Shown one piece after another: positions 14,001 to 23,639 of a stretch of 64,000 bases of DNA. The translations under genes and the position numbers were made by a program. Position 1 is the stretch's first letter, and each line of letters starts with the position of its first letter. The notes beneath the pieces were generated by a model. The model worked only from the letters and a program-made list of their open reading frames with translations, was not told the origin of the DNA and did not search any database. Origin of the DNA: Diphasiastrum complanatum (Eukaryota > Streptophyta > Lycopodiopsida > Lycopodiales > Lycopodiaceae); contig CM055103.1 in assembly GCA_029204225.1 (NCBI GenBank), positions 19,914,925 to 19,978,924 of the forward strand. Reading direction: 5' to 3'.

Positions 14001-17000
14001 TTTGCTATCAGATATGCTTTCTAGTTAGGTTTATTATGCTCCTAAGTGTTTAGAGTTGGTAATGGGCCTGCTGACCTATACCATAAGGTAGCCCTTAATC
14101 CAAAGTAGGCTGTTATGGTTCACGGATCGTGCGGGTGGTAGTTCCTAAGTTAGTTGCTTAGGAAAAATGTCATTGAATTCTTATTTTAATCTTGCATCAA
14201 TTGTTGCTCTTGATAGGAATTTTCGGTGCTACAATTAAAAACCTACATTCACATCAGACTCATGAACAATATCACAATGCAAACTAGATTTTAAAATAAG
14301 ATGAAACAATTCATAATTAGAATCATTCACTTTTTCCAATAATTCAGTCGAGGAAACCATCGATGATGGGAGTACATCGGTCTATCCAAAATTAGAGACA
14401 TTTTTACCATAACTATCTCTAAATACCAATGAGTGATTTTTAAAATCAGTGTCTAAAGAATCTGATTTACTAAAAAACCACTCATATCCTAGAAATCTTC
14501 GTGTCCGACCTTGAAGTTTACCTGTGGGAAACTCCGTCGTCATGAGGCTTGACGATTTGTTTTTTTTTCAGGGCATGCCTAAATGGAATGAGAAAAAAGA
14601 TGAGATACCATCCATTAGCCAAGAAGGTGAGTTAAGGAGATCGGCTTTTGCCACACGGATAGCATCCTCCAAAGTATTGAGAACATTACACTTACACTCG
14701 TTTTAATAGTCGGTGGGTAGTCCGAACACAAACTACCACTTCACCAACTTACGATAAAAAAGCGGTACCTTGGCCAAAACATGGTGAATTCTTGGACATG
14801 CTGTCCAATTCCCAATTGCCCATCTGGTAGGTAACGAATTGAATATACATTTCCGAGTTGTCAACAACAACGAAGGCCTTCCAGAATTCCTCAAGGAATC
14901 TGGTCCAGGTTGCCGGTTTTGAAGGTAGTTCCCTCCACTTGGAGGAAGCTTTTCCTTCCAGAAACAAGAAGACTCATGCATTTTTGTTTCTCTTTTGGGA
15001 CGTTGTGCAAGCTAAAATAGCTCGACCATCAACTTATCCAATCTTCAACAACTTCGGGGCATTTAAATTTTCTCACTGGTAAACATGTCCGGTTGGTAGC
15101 CCAAGTTGTTGGAGTTAATCGATTATCATTGATTAAAAAGGTATTGCATTTGATTATCTTGTTGTTTGTTATTTTGATGAAGTTCCAATACAGCTTCACT
15201 TAATGTGTGAAGTAACTGAACAATGTGAACTTCTTCGTTTGCCATTAGCCTAGGAAAAACAAATTTTTGTAGGGTAATGTAGTGATCGTCGAAGCAATAA
15301 TCATAAAAAAAATTTCCGTTTTGTATGAATTGCTCGAAATGCTCTTTAAAACTTGAAATTTTAGGCAAAAGTAAAAACAACAATAAATGGACAAATACCT
15401 TTTTAAGTCCCTTAACTGCCTTTAACATTTATGAAACCAATAAGCTTAAAAAAGCCGTTCATGCTGCATTGGGAAAAAATAAAAAAATAATACCCCCCCC
15501 CCCTCCCCCCCGCGTGCGCGCTTTTTCCCTCAAAATGCCTCCTCTCGAGCCCGAGCTCCTCCTCGGGCCGGACCCATGTAGCAGCCTGCTGGTCCGACTA
15601 CCGCACAACAGCATTCTAGTAGAGCGTGGAGAGAGAGGGAGAGAGAGAGAGAGAGAGAGCTTTATTAATGTCTTTATTATGCCAAAAGGCATATAAGGCA
15701 AATAAGTACATATCAAGTATGTGGACCATTTGGGAGCGTATGAAAAACGTCTCCAAAACTGAGAGAAAAGCATATATAATAAATCTAAACACAATTACTA
15801 GTGTTAACTAAACCAAAAGGTAGAAAGCAAGAAATGGCTATGTGTAATGGAAGCAAGCCGCAGATCAAGTCTTGGAGGTGATACTGCTACTGCTACTGCT
15901 GCTGAAAAAAGATGTAATATAGGCTGCAGTGGGGAGTGAAACTGAGATCTGCTGCTGATGCCGAATGTAGGGAGGACGTCTCCTCGTAGTAGGCCGAAGA
16001 GGTCTGGCTGCTGGGTAATGCTGGGAGGTGCGCTGCCTCTGATCTTTGTGGAAAGTCGTGTCCTCATCCAATAATGTAATGGAAGATAAAAAGTATTTAT
16101 TTCTATTTCCAGTTTGGACAAGACACAACTAGTATTCAATGGAAGAGTACTTTTATGAATATTCAGTTTTGGATGATGTTCAATCAGATAGTTGCAATTA
16201 CTTTGGTGAACATTATTTTTGACCATATTGGGAAATCTGGGATAATGGAAATTCTACTGTTCGACAATCAATATTTTTGGTATTTGTAGTGTCCAAAATT
16301 TTGCTAATATTTTAGATCAGAATTGTAATTACTCAAACAAACCTTGAAGACGTGGGCTGTTCATCTTTGTTTTCAATATAAAGGAATATTGTTTGGAAGC
16401 AAGCCACATTTACAAACTGATGAAGATCCTATAGTCAACTATGATAACAAACATCCTTTTTTGGTATGGGATTCGTATAACCAGAACATAGGATTCATCA
16501 GCTTTAAGATTTATCAATAGATCAGTGCCAATGAACGAATGGGTACATCAAATTGCTTGAAGTGATGGGACCATAGTGGAAGGGCTAGATTTTGTGCAAA
16601 AACTGCATACGAAGGGCATTGGCTCGAATTGAGTCAAGCCAGGAAGGTGCCGATGGAGAAGACAAGTGATGATATTGTTGTATGACATTTTTCCATTTCC
16701 ATTTCGCCAATCTCTTTATTCACCATATTTTGAAGATCTCATGGGGCAAAGCTTTGGGGTTACTATTGAAATATAATGCCTATTTTATCTATTTTACCCT
16801 AGTGGCTAGGTAGTTACATGGTTTTATGTTGTACATTTGTCATGGGGGCAATTTAATTGTGAATACGTTTTGGCCCTCTTTCTAGTTAAGTGCAAGTTGG
16901 GTCCAAGTGGCCAAAGCTTTCTCAGAGTATATTTAACAAACTCTACACAAGGCTTTATATGCCGTGGCATAAGATTTAAGTTGGACTAGACACCTCAATA

Positions 17001-20000
17001 CTTTCTATTTATGTAAAGGAGTCGTCATCATTAAGGAGGCGATAAGCTTGAATTGAAAGATTACATCAAGAGAATATCAAAGGCACATCGTATCATCAAC
17101 CTTTGTTTGAAGGATAACATTATCCCTCACCATGCAGTTGGTGTTGCAAATCAATATATGAGTAAACCTACAGAGGCACATTGGACATCAGCCAAGTGGA
17201 TTTTGAGGTATGTCAAAGGAACTTCTAGAACTGACAATGGTTATACGGATGATGGACAATTTTTGTTGGAAGGTCGTTCTGATGTGGATTGGGTAGGAGA
17301 CAAGGATGATTGTAGATCGATGATGATATTCGTTCCACTGGATGATTGTAGATCGATAATAGGTTGTTCATTCCACCTAGGTTTTGGGGTGGTTTCTTGG
17401 TGCAACAAGAAACAACCGATGATAGCATTGTCTTCTATAGAAACTAATTACAAGGCGACTACGAGGGCCGGATGTGAGGCTATATGGTTGAGACGCTTGT
17501 TGGGTGACATGCAGATTATTGAAGTGAGTCCTACATTGATGTACTGCGATAGCCAGAGTTGCATTCAGCTTGCCATGAATCCCGTATACTATGGTAGGAC
17601 AAAACACATTGAGTCGACCAACACTTCGGATGGGAGAAAGTGCATGGTGCAGAAATTCGACTTGATTTATGTGGCATTGAAGATCAGACTGCAGACATCT
17701 TTACTAAGCTGCTTAGTAAAGAAAAAATTGAAAAGTTTAAACGTTTTTTAGGTGTTACATTAAATAAAATAGCAATTAAGGGAAAGGGGGGGGGTGTTGA
17801 AATATAATGCCTATTTCACCCCTAGTGGCTAGGCACTTACATAGTTTTATGTTGTACTTTTTTCGTGGGGGCAAACTAATTGTAATCTTTCTAGTTAAGA
17901 CTTCATAGTGACCAGGGAACGGGAACGAGCACGGGAACGAAAACGTCCATGAAAAAATGGGAATGCCACGTCAACATAATAAATTAAAAATTTATAGAAT
18001 TTTGTATATTGAATTTACACATAATATAGACAATCCTCTTTAATTTATCTTGTTTTTAGGTCTTAGCAGAAACTGTGACCAGGGAACACGTTCCCAAAGC
18101 TTCCTCCTTCATTTATCTTGTTTTTTAGTCTTTGCAGAAACTGTGGCCAGGGAACGCGTTCCCATCCTTGGGAACGTGTTCCCTGGTCACGTTCCCAAAC
18201 TCATGTTCCCGAGCACGTTCCCAACAAGAGAACACTGGGAATGCATGGCACGTCTAAATAGCCACGTTCCCACGTTCTCTTGTCACTATGAGTTAAGTCC
18301 AAGTTTAGGTAGGTGTTTTGTACTGGAGATTTAAAGCAGCAATAAAGAAGTAAGAAAAATTCTACCTATAACTTTAATGCGATGTAAATGAGCTTGAAGG
18401 ACTTTGTAGACAACAAATAGGCTAGTTAGGAGTCAAATTGTTAGCTATTTCCTCGATTCTACCATAAAGTATATAATGCAGGAATGACGGTGGATTTGGG
18501 GAATGGTCCTTCCTCGCATGACCTTGGAAATCTTGTTGTTCATGCTCCCCTTCATACATGAGAGCCAGCTGTGTTCTAGCTTTAGGCCTGATCTTCCTGA
18601 TGGAAATTTGTTGTAATTCCCCATTCAATGGTCAATGCAATGTTATAAGGTGCTAAATGCAAATTTTGGTAGTTCTCATGAGTAGCAGTTTAGAAGCATT
18701 GGCATAAAGGGAACATTGCACATTGAATTTTTTCTATTTCTAGATTTTCATTCATTCTTTGAGCAATGTTTCCCCTGAGTTTGCATGGACTCTATTTTGA
18801 GAGCATTGGCCTATGGGACCTGGGTAGTCATTATTTTTTTATGAATCAAACGAATGAACCTAGTTTTATCTCTTCTTTCATATTTCTTCGTCATTTTTGT
18901 GAATTGATGATTGCTTACAATAAATGATTATTATATAGATAACTGAAACTTGAAATCTGAAATCTGAAAATCTTGATCCTATCGACTTGAATTGACTGTG
19001 GATTATGATTGGCAGCAATCCATTGTTAAGAGAATGCGTTAGCAATCCTTGTATGAGTGTGGATGTCAGAATTGGCAAGTTTGCAACTATTTTATATGTT
19101 CAGGCAGCATTTGGCATTTAAGACCGTTTCCAAGGTTCAGTTATATTTAGGGGTCTGCTGCATGGCTTGAATCAACTGTTGGTTAGTGAAACATTTCAAA
19201 TATTTGTGGAAAATGTATATTGCTAAACTTTTCTTGATAGCAGGAAAGATCAGCTAGTGTAAAGATAAATCACTGACTCCATATTTGGAGGCAGATGTTT
19301 TCAGTAGAGATACTTTTGGGTATGCCACCCACTTAGTGTTATCCTCGAATGTTGATTTGCGTTTAGGGCTTGTCAATCGTTGGGCGTGCTATTTGTTTCA
19401 TCATGTGCTTTTTTGTCAGAATACTGCATTTTGTGTCCAACCGAAGTTGTACTTTGGCAGGTGCCAAATCCTACTGAAGTTGAAGCTATGCTTGCTTTTC
19501 GACCTGACAGATTGGGTCATGTCTGTTTTCTTGAAGATTCTGAGTGGAGCAAGTTGCTGACATCTGGAATACCAGTATAACACTATTTTTGTAACTATTT
19601 CAAGGTTTTCAAGGACGTAAATCAGGTTCTTCATCTGTAAATCAAATGTATTCTTTTGCCAGAAATGTCCGATCTGAAGTTATTTTGTATAGTGACAGCC
19701 TATTTCTGCATGGATATGGACAGGGATTGCTGTTAAGTGATCAGTTAGTCTTAGTTAAGTGACTATGGTCTCTTGAAGGTTTACTTGACATTATGACTGC
19801 AGGTGGAGGTTTGCCTCACTTCCAACATACGGACCAATCGTGTGCAATCGATTGAAGTTCACCATTTTTGTTAGTAAACTGAACTCCACATAGCATAATA
19901 ATTCTTTATCCGAATGCCAAATCGATTATTCTGCAACAAGATTTTGGTAAAGGTCTAGCTGCATATAGTAAGTTTTCTACATAGGTTTAGGGTTAGGGTT

Positions 20001-20596
20001 TGGGGTTAGGTGTTTGCGAATGCCGGCTGTTTGAGTGGTTAAATTTCTTCAACACAGTGAAGCTAGTTAAAATCTGATGAAACTTCTTCCATGCAGCTGC
20101 ATTGTACAATGCAAACCATCCGGTTGTCATTTGCACAGATGATCCTGGCATTTTTTCAACAACTATTTCTCGAGAATACTTCCTCATTGCTTCTCACTTT
20201 GGTTTGTATCAAGTACTTTATAATGTATCCTGTTTTATCCTTGGAACCTATAGCATTATGCAATTAATGTAACTTTAAAACCAGAACCCAAAATGAAACC
20301 AGAAACTGGAAAACCCAAAACTTTAAATTTGTACTTGTAGATTTATGGTTGCTTTAAATTTGTGGTTGCTGTCTTAGCTTAAGAAAAGTAGAAAGTTCCA
20401 CATGAAGAATGTTAATGGTTATTCTATTGTGGTGAATTTGTAAATACTTGATGTGGGTTTTCTAGGACTGAAAGTTCCAGAGTTGCTTCATCTCTCAAAG
20501 AAAGCAATTGATTTCACTTTTGCGGATGAGAAGTTGAAGAAGACACTTCTTAGATTATTTGATCAAGCAGAATATGTCCTGGACTGCAATTTATAA
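3309..20596 (+). CDS. MAPDA: Adenosine deaminase-like protein (N6-methyl-AMP deaminase), 11 exons, complete
   Basis: Exons: 3309-3415, 7320-7390, 9665-9756, 9919-9978, 10080-10322, 10427-10503, 10715-10784, 19461-19574, 19803-19869, 20097-20201, 20466-20596. They sum to 1,137 nt, i.e. 378 aa plus stop TAA; every intron is GT-AG and every junction keeps frame. The family (plant ADAL/MAPDA, metallo-dependent hydrolase fold) deaminates N6-methyl-AMP from m6A-RNA turnover to IMP in the cytosol. Visible motifs: ELHAHLNG with zinc ligands H23/H25; DRSLEECFKLF; VVYLELRTTPK; GMSKRSY; RLLLSIDRRE; GIDLSGDP; HCAE with zinc ligand H237 and catalytic E240; RLGH with H260; CTDDPG with D315/D316. Start ATG 3309 is chosen because it lies just before the HAHLN exon; a second ATG follows directly at 3312. 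Length is close to that of other plant members. Introns 1, 2 and 7 (3.9, 2.3 and 8.7 kb) are filled with transposon remnants, but no exon is damaged, so the gene is very likely functional. Confidence 0.95.
4489..5175. repeat. GGTTCGAACC-type dispersed repeat, copy 1, with internal (CT)n
   Basis: In intron 1 of the deaminase gene. It starts at a TTTATGGTACCTTTC segment, carries TTCGAACCG / GGTTCGAACTGG motifs near 4,525-4,580 and ends with clustered GGTTCGAACCG, AACCGCGGTT and CGGTTCG motifs at 5,028-5,165. A perfect (CT)n occupies 4,948-5,005 and is followed by GTGGAAAATGCC. The left 380 bp and the right 130 bp align by eye with 52,272-52,665 and 55,446-55,577, where a LINE separates the two halves. 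No protein is encoded. It probably belongs to the same broad non-autonomous class as the CATAGTTGC elements, but its termini are degraded. Confidence 0.65.
5180..5250. repeat. GTTCC/GGAAC palindrome cluster
   Basis: Closely spaced CCGTTCCTTAGGAACG, ACGGTTCCG and TAGGAACAGTTCC motifs directly downstream of the GGTTCGAACC repeat. Similar motifs occur at 42,130-42,245 and 44,480-44,560. Short and non-coding. Confidence 0.4.
5260..6450 (+). pseudogene. Ty1/copia pol remnant (integrase end to reverse transcriptase)
   Basis: Several frames on the + strand read copia-type protein: KPSVKHLRVFGCVCYAQVP (integrase C-terminal region), DPDIGKVFISRDVVFLDDKL, then KREYFECKWIFKRKYHLN and LVAKDYSQVVGIDYTNFW (start of RT), and finally MDAQTTFLYGLKQTPRIWYQ. 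The last string joins the MDxxTAFLNG motif directly to YGLKQxPRxWYQ, so the RT segment normally between them is deleted. Stops and frameshifts are many. It lies in intron 1 of the deaminase gene, in the same orientation. No LTRs are clear. Confidence 0.85.
6455..7319 (+). other. Rest of deaminase intron 1; no element seen
   Basis: AT-rich intronic sequence up to the acceptor at 7,318-7,319. I see no coding similarity or repeat structure. Confidence 0.4.
7391..8928 (+). other. Deaminase intron 2, 5' part, with a 98-bp-spaced duplication
   Basis: Mostly unremarkable AT-rich intron. Near its end ATGAAAGCATGAGTAGAATG occurs at 8,768 and again at 8,866 with similar following sequence (GATCAATTATG, then a C/GACCTATTCA-like stretch), a tandem duplication of about 98 bp. 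It directly precedes a CATAGTTGC end at 8,929. Confidence 0.5.
8929..9060 (+). repeat. CATAGTTGC element end with GGAACG palindromes
   Basis: Begins CATAGTTGCCCCCCGTTCCGG and continues with GGAACGGAACGGAACGTGTT, GGAACGCATTCC and ACATTCCGGTCCGGAAC, then a T-rich stretch. The terminal CATAGTTGC is the one seen on complete elements at 13,175 and 57,323; here the core is GGAACG instead of AAACGCG. I cannot find the partner end, so the element is partial or merged with the adjacent fold-back. Confidence 0.55.
9068..9394. repeat. Nested inverted repeat (fold-back) in intron 2
   Basis: Arms 9,068-9,133 and 9,330-9,394 are near-perfect reverse complements (for example GTGCTGACATGATTCATTTT against AAATGAATCATGTCAGCAC). 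Inside, 9,276-9,288 (GTTGGGAACCACC) and 9,301-9,313 (GGTGGTTCCCAAC) form a second, perfect inverted pair. The structure ends 270 bp before exon 3 of the deaminase gene. It could be a MITE or a local inverted duplication; I see no clear target duplication. Confidence 0.65.
10785..12435 (+). other. Deaminase intron 7, 5' part; no element recognised
   Basis: AT-rich intron sequence with no coding similarity that I can see. A short CATTCCGGAACG / GGAACCCATTCC motif cluster follows at about 12,445-12,478 and looks like a relic of a GGAACG-type repeat end. Confidence 0.35.
12560..13174 (+). other. Unidentified coding-like scrap and flank
   Basis: A reading frame at 12,568-12,771 is rich in Asp, Asn and Gln (DHDQYANIVQFDHQQGYDGG) and resembles no family I know. 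The following 400 bp contain no recognisable feature before the MITE at 13,175. Confidence 0.25.
13175..13827 (+). mobile_element. hAT-type MITE, copy A, with G-rich insert
   Basis: Termini are CATAGTTGCA... and ...TGCAACTATG, flanked by ACTCAATG (13,167-13,174) and ACTCGATG (13,828-13,835), an 8-bp target duplication with one mismatch; 8 bp is typical of hAT insertions. Subterminal motifs include GGAAACCGCGTTTC on the left and AAAACGCGTTTCAGAAACGC on the right. Inside, 13,395-13,490 is a G-run array (GGGGGTTCGGGGGG, GGTAGCCCCC units). Near 13,720-13,760 is ACCCATATTGCAC followed by A-runs, a mark shared with other copies. No transposase is encoded. It sits in intron 7 of the deaminase gene. 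Confidence 0.8.
13840..14560 (+). other. Intron 7 sequence between MITE and gypsy scrap
   Basis: No coding similarity, inverted repeat or array recognised. Confidence 0.35.
14560..15000 (-). pseudogene. Ty3/gypsy gag fragment
   Basis: On the minus strand, frames read FVFGLPTDY.NECKCNVLNT and TLEDAIRVAKA, with FLEEFWKAFVVVDN and MYIQFVTYQMGNWEL upstream. The layout (W/F-rich gag core, then a F-x-x-GLPxDY motif and a TLEDAIRxAKA motif) matches gypsy gag and is similar by eye to the minus-strand fragment at 23,170-23,590. The frame is broken by stops. Confidence 0.65.
15490..15660. repeat. C-run and (GA)n tract abutting a LINE 3' end
   Basis: A C-run at about 15,493-15,510 is followed by a GC-rich stretch and an imperfect-to-perfect GA tract (about 15,627-15,659). 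The tract directly abuts the 3' end of a LINE lying on the minus strand, so on that strand the LINE ends in (CT)n. Confidence 0.6.
15660..16075 (-). mobile_element. 5'-truncated LINE 3' end
   Basis: Read on the minus strand, this is similar to about 55,020-55,440 of the LINE at 52.7-55.4 kb. Shared parts are the TACGCTCCCAxxTGG/TTACCACATACTTGA region, the hairpin ATGCCTTTTGGCAT, and the final GACATTAATAAAGC before a CT-rich tail. Only the last roughly 400 bp are present, as expected for 5' truncation during target-primed reverse transcription. It lies in intron 7 of the deaminase gene, antisense to it. Confidence 0.75.
16764..16960 (+). repeat. 5' LTR remnant of a copia element
   Basis: ATTGAAATATAATGCC, CCCTAGTGGCTAGG, TTTTATGTTGTAC and TCTAGTTAAGT are repeated at 17,795 onward, identifying this as the 5' copy of the LTR. 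It preserves an intact AGTTAAGTGCAAG site at 16,884, the position where the 3' LTR carries a MITE insertion. The exact 3' edge is unclear; it lies before the internal remnant at 17,053. Confidence 0.7.
17053..17751 (+). pseudogene. Ty1/copia RNase H domain of an internally deleted element
   Basis: A 232-codon open frame contains MSKPTEAHWTSAKWILRYVK, then a duplicated DDCRS segment, VVSWCNKKQPMIALSSIETN, AIWLRRLLGDMQ, MYCDSQSCIQLAMNPVYYGR and TKHIE. This order (H-W-x-A-x-R-Y-L/V-K-G, SSTEAEY-like, CDNxSA-like, RTKHIE) is the copia RNase H. It ends in a frameshifted ADIxTKLLSK tail. Gag, protease, integrase and RT are missing: the domain follows almost directly after the 5' LTR remnant. Confidence 0.88.
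17779..17903 (+). repeat. Polypurine tract and 3' LTR, left part
   Basis: A polypurine tract (AAGGGAAAGGGGGGGGG, about 17,778-17,794) is followed at 17,795 by TGTTGAAATATAATGCC, the LTR start, matching the 5' LTR remnant at 16,764. The LTR is interrupted at 17,901 by a MITE and resumes after 18,290 with AGTTAAGTCCAAG. Confidence 0.8.
17901..18290 (+). mobile_element. hAT-type MITE nested in copia 3' LTR
   Basis: Ends are CATAGTGACCAGGGAACGGG (17,904) and ...GTTCTCTTGTCACTATG (18,290), flanked by AGTTAAGA (17,893-17,900) and AGTTAAGT (18,291-18,298), an 8-bp duplication with one mismatch. The interior has GGGAACACGTTCCC, GGGAACGCGTTCCC and GGGAACGTGTTCCC palindromes and a directly repeated stretch (TTTATCTTGTTTTTAGxTCT, GCAGAAACTGTGxCCAGGGA, at about 18,041 and 18,112). 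The sister LTR at 16,884 shows the uninterrupted target. TIR is CATAGTGAC rather than CATAGTTGC. Confidence 0.75.
18330..19460 (+). other. 3' part of deaminase intron 7; no element recognised
   Basis: AT-rich sequence up to the acceptor at 19,459-19,460. No coding similarity or repeat structure stood out. Confidence 0.35.
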
Positions 20597-20599
20597 ATG

Positions 20600-21020
20600 T
20601 GTCCAAATAACTCCAGCATCTAGTGATTAAATGGCACTTGAGGTCCAAGCCGTTGGTGGATGTGGGGCTATCAGGTTGAGGTGAAGTGACAGATTTTAAT
20701 TTGTGAATGAGCTCTTTGGTTTTTCGGAAGCTTGGCTGTCATGCATGAAAGCCAGCATCTCATAGGGTGTTGCAAGGCTATCTAAATTCAGCCTTTCATT
20801 TTATAGAAAGAGCTATTGCTGATGCAATTTTTTGTGGCCTTTATAACTGTACATGTAGAACAGGGGTCAGTATCATGTTTTAAGATATTTATGTCGAGGT
20901 GAAAGATTTCCAAATTGTTATTATACATTCATCCATTTGCCCCCTCTTTTGTGGGGCTATCCCAAAACTTGCGATCTGTATGTTTCAAGGTTGGATGTTT
21001 AAAGCACTTACTGATACAAA
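20600..21020 (+). other. 3' flank of the deaminase gene
   Basis: Presumed 3' UTR and downstream flank; no polyadenylation signal can be singled out with confidence. Confidence 0.35.
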
Positions 21021-21027
21021 ATTACAA

Positions 21028-21076
21028 ACCAGAAACGCGGTTCTGGACGCGTTTCTGGATGGGGGGTGCAACTATG
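21028..21076 (+). repeat. Right end of a CATAGTTGC/GCAACTATG element
   Basis: CCAGAAACGCGGTTCTGG and ACGCGTTTCTGG motifs are followed by GGGGGGTGCAACTATG (ending 21,076). This is the terminal pattern of the complete MITEs at 13,827 and 57,598 with an AAACGCG core. No left partner was found upstream. Confidence 0.55.
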
Positions 21077-21119
21077 TGTTGTACCAAGCACGTTTCAAAA
21101 CGATGTTCAATACAAAACA

Positions 21120-21235
21120 ATTACATCACTCTATTTTTTAGCCGGTTTTTACATCACTCTATTTTTTTTGCAAATGTTCTTAATGTCTTTGGAACTGTAT
21201 AAAAAAGAGCTAAAAAATAGAGATGTAAAAAATAA
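21120..21235. repeat. Small inverted repeat
   Basis: TTACATCACTCTATTTTTTA (about 21,121), repeated in direct orientation near 21,150, pairs with GCTAAAAAATAGAGATGTAA (about 21,208). A fold-back of roughly 110 bp; possibly a MITE remnant. Confidence 0.45.
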
Positions 21236-21239
21236 CAGT

Positions 21240-22610
21240 TTCAATTGCCATTACATGGGGCTGTATTCGGTTTCGGAGCCCATTTCAATTTGTAAAATAG
21301 AGTCTATAACTGGCTTTGCTCTTTAGTATGGACCTTTACCATGACTAAATTTGCCCTTCTAAGCTTTGGAGAAACGATAGAAACTCAGTATGTTGGTCTT
21401 TGTTCAGGACTTGATGAATAGGTTTGAGCATTGGATTGGATTTTATGAATAATGAGACGTGCCCATGAAAACATTCTTCTTATTAATCGTGTGTATCCCC
21501 TTGTGCACACAAGTGGAATCTAATTTCAAATCATTTAGATGAAGAAAATTATTTCAAGCACCAGTCCACATTTAAGGGTTATCGGGCATAAGGACCAAAA
21601 GTAACGTGGAAATGTGGCTTTTTAGAGGTGCCATGGCTTGGGAATGTGCAAGAGAGTGTGATCAGGGAGCACGTTTTCAAGACATGTGGGTGTAAAATTC
21701 AGAAAATCAATGGAGAAAACAAGGAAATTTATAGGTACTGTATAGATATTTGTTTATATACCAGTGCCCTTGCAGAAAAATACAGGTCTTTTGTTTGTCT
21801 ATATGATGTGTAGTTTTAAAGTAGAAATTTCGTGTTCATAAGAGTGTCTATATCTTTTTATCACATATTACTAACAACGTGGCATTACCATTTTCTCTAG
21901 AATGTTATTGTCTAGTTTTCCCATTCTCGTTCTTGTTCTTCGGTCACAATGGGGACACCCCCCTTCAATGCAATTAGAGTTTGTTGCTTGAAAGGGCAAA
22001 GCTCTTTGTTGCCAAAGATTGGTCATGGGCCATTTACTTCATATAATAATCAAACATTCTTTGGAGTGTCAACTCAACTCCTATTTCACATGGCGTCGAA
22101 TTCCTTTGCTTAGTTTTTAAACAATCTATTTCATCACCAAGTATGCTTTTTTTTTAGTTCTTTTTTGTGATTCTTATGTTGCTGATCAAGTTGTTTTTAG
22201 TTTAGCGTGAGATCGAACACATAGGACAACTAAATCTTCAACTTCGAGTGGATAATGCAATATTTTCATTAATCAACTAGCAATTTGTTCGTACCTAGGT
22301 GTGCTATAACAACTTTTGGATAGTGGTGCTCTAGAATGAGACGGGCACAAGTTGATTCAAATTGTCATTTGAATTGATTCAGTTCCTTTGGACAATTCAA
22401 ATCAATATGCTCAACAAATAAAAGCTTGTCAATTATGACTAAGTCATTAAATTGTGAGCCAACTTGTAGAAAATATTTCTTATGAAACATTTATGTATGT
22501 ACACTATCTAATCCTAAACCTTCATAAAAAAGTGAATTGTCTTATTTAAAAATCTTATATGCTTCTTATTTAGTGAATTGTCTTATTTAAGAATCTTATA
22601 TGCTTATTAT
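21240..22610. other. Intergenic, no feature recognised
   Basis: About 1.4 kb with no recognisable coding or repeat structure. Confidence 0.35.
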
Positions 22611-22624
22611 TTATTTGGGAAACA

Positions 22625-22680
22625 AGGTGTTAGTTATGCCACGTCATATTGGACATGACCCGAAAGTAACTAATATCCTT
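22625..22680 (+). repeat. LTR scrap
   Basis: GTGTTAGTTATGCCACGTCA and the following GGACATGACCCGAAAGTAACTAATATCC recur at 24,790-24,835 and, more diverged, at 45,320-45,380. It is a piece of a gypsy-type LTR, lying next to an oppositely oriented gag-protease fragment. Confidence 0.6.
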
Positions 22681-23590
22681 TTGAGGTCCACAGAGAAGGT
22701 GACTTACTAAATAACAACTCATAACCTAAGATTAAATCAGTACGAGCTAGGTCTGAAACATGAGAATTAATTAATTCTGTGTGTCCTTGTATCAAAACTG
22801 GGAGCTTTGGGACTTTTACGTTCCAAGTTTTCAACTCTGCTCCTGAAACTAGATAAACTTTATATCTATGATTGCTGGCAGTTTTCAAGCTGAGTTTATG
22901 CACAAGACGAAAATTAATAAAATTATGAGTTGAACCATTGTCCAATAAAATACTTCTTGATCTTTAATTGTGCCAATTAAACGGAAAAGTTCATTAGACA
23001 AGAAAGAAGTAGTACTAAAAGAACATTCACACTCACAATCAGTCAGGTTAATTTCCAAAGTCTTACCATTGCCTCATGGGATCTCAATCATATGAGCAAA
23101 CACTTTTTTCCTTTTCGGACAAAATTTCATCATATGTCCAAGGTTCTTATAGATGAAACATAAGTTCTCTTTCTTAGCCTTTTTCCCAAGACATAGGCTT
23201 CCTAGGTTTCGATGCTGCTTGATCTAATTCATCAAAATATTTTGCTTGGTCTGGATCGCGCTTCTTACCCTTCTTGGTTTTCAAAGTGGTTGGAATTTGC
23301 GCAAACTGCTTTCTGGATGCCACCACTATGGAACCATACGCTTTTGCAATCCGAAACGCATCCTCGAGGTTTTGAAACACATTTCACCTGCATTTGTTTT
23401 GATAGTCGGCTGGCAAATCCAGGACAAACTGCCAAAGTGCCAACTTCGCATCGAATGATGGAACCCTATTCCATAGGTCCAACTTCAACTCATCTAATTA
23501 CGATTATTCCTATCATTGAGCGCCGTACTCAACTGCTGACAAATCACCATATAAGATGGCGCACTTGGATTTGCAGTTTTATTTGAAGTT
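22670..23590 (-). pseudogene. Ty3/gypsy gag-protease fragment
   Basis: Minus strand, 5' to 3': TLEDAF-like gag (QNLEDAFRIAKAYGSIVVAS, 23,380 downward), a Lys-rich linker, a zinc-knuckle-like segment (LCFIYKNLGHMMKFCPKRKK, about 23,100-23,165), then MDNGSTHNFINFRLVHKLSL (22,945 downward), which is the aspartic protease motif D-N/S-G-S-T-H-N-F, and a LxxTDLILGYELL-type motif near its end. Reading frames are broken between modules. It probably belonged to the same gypsy lineage as the fragment at 14.6-15.0 kb. Confidence 0.8.
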
Positions 23591-23639
23591 TCTTTGGCCA
23601 TCTCGATATATCTATCCTGAAAATTACTAAATTTAGTTA

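Noticed and set aside
19984-20012. GGTTTAGGGTTAGGGTTTGGGG, telomere-like repeats (also near 36,205)
   Set aside because: Only three or four imperfect units inside an intron or intergenic spot; too short to be a functional telomere or clear interstitial array.
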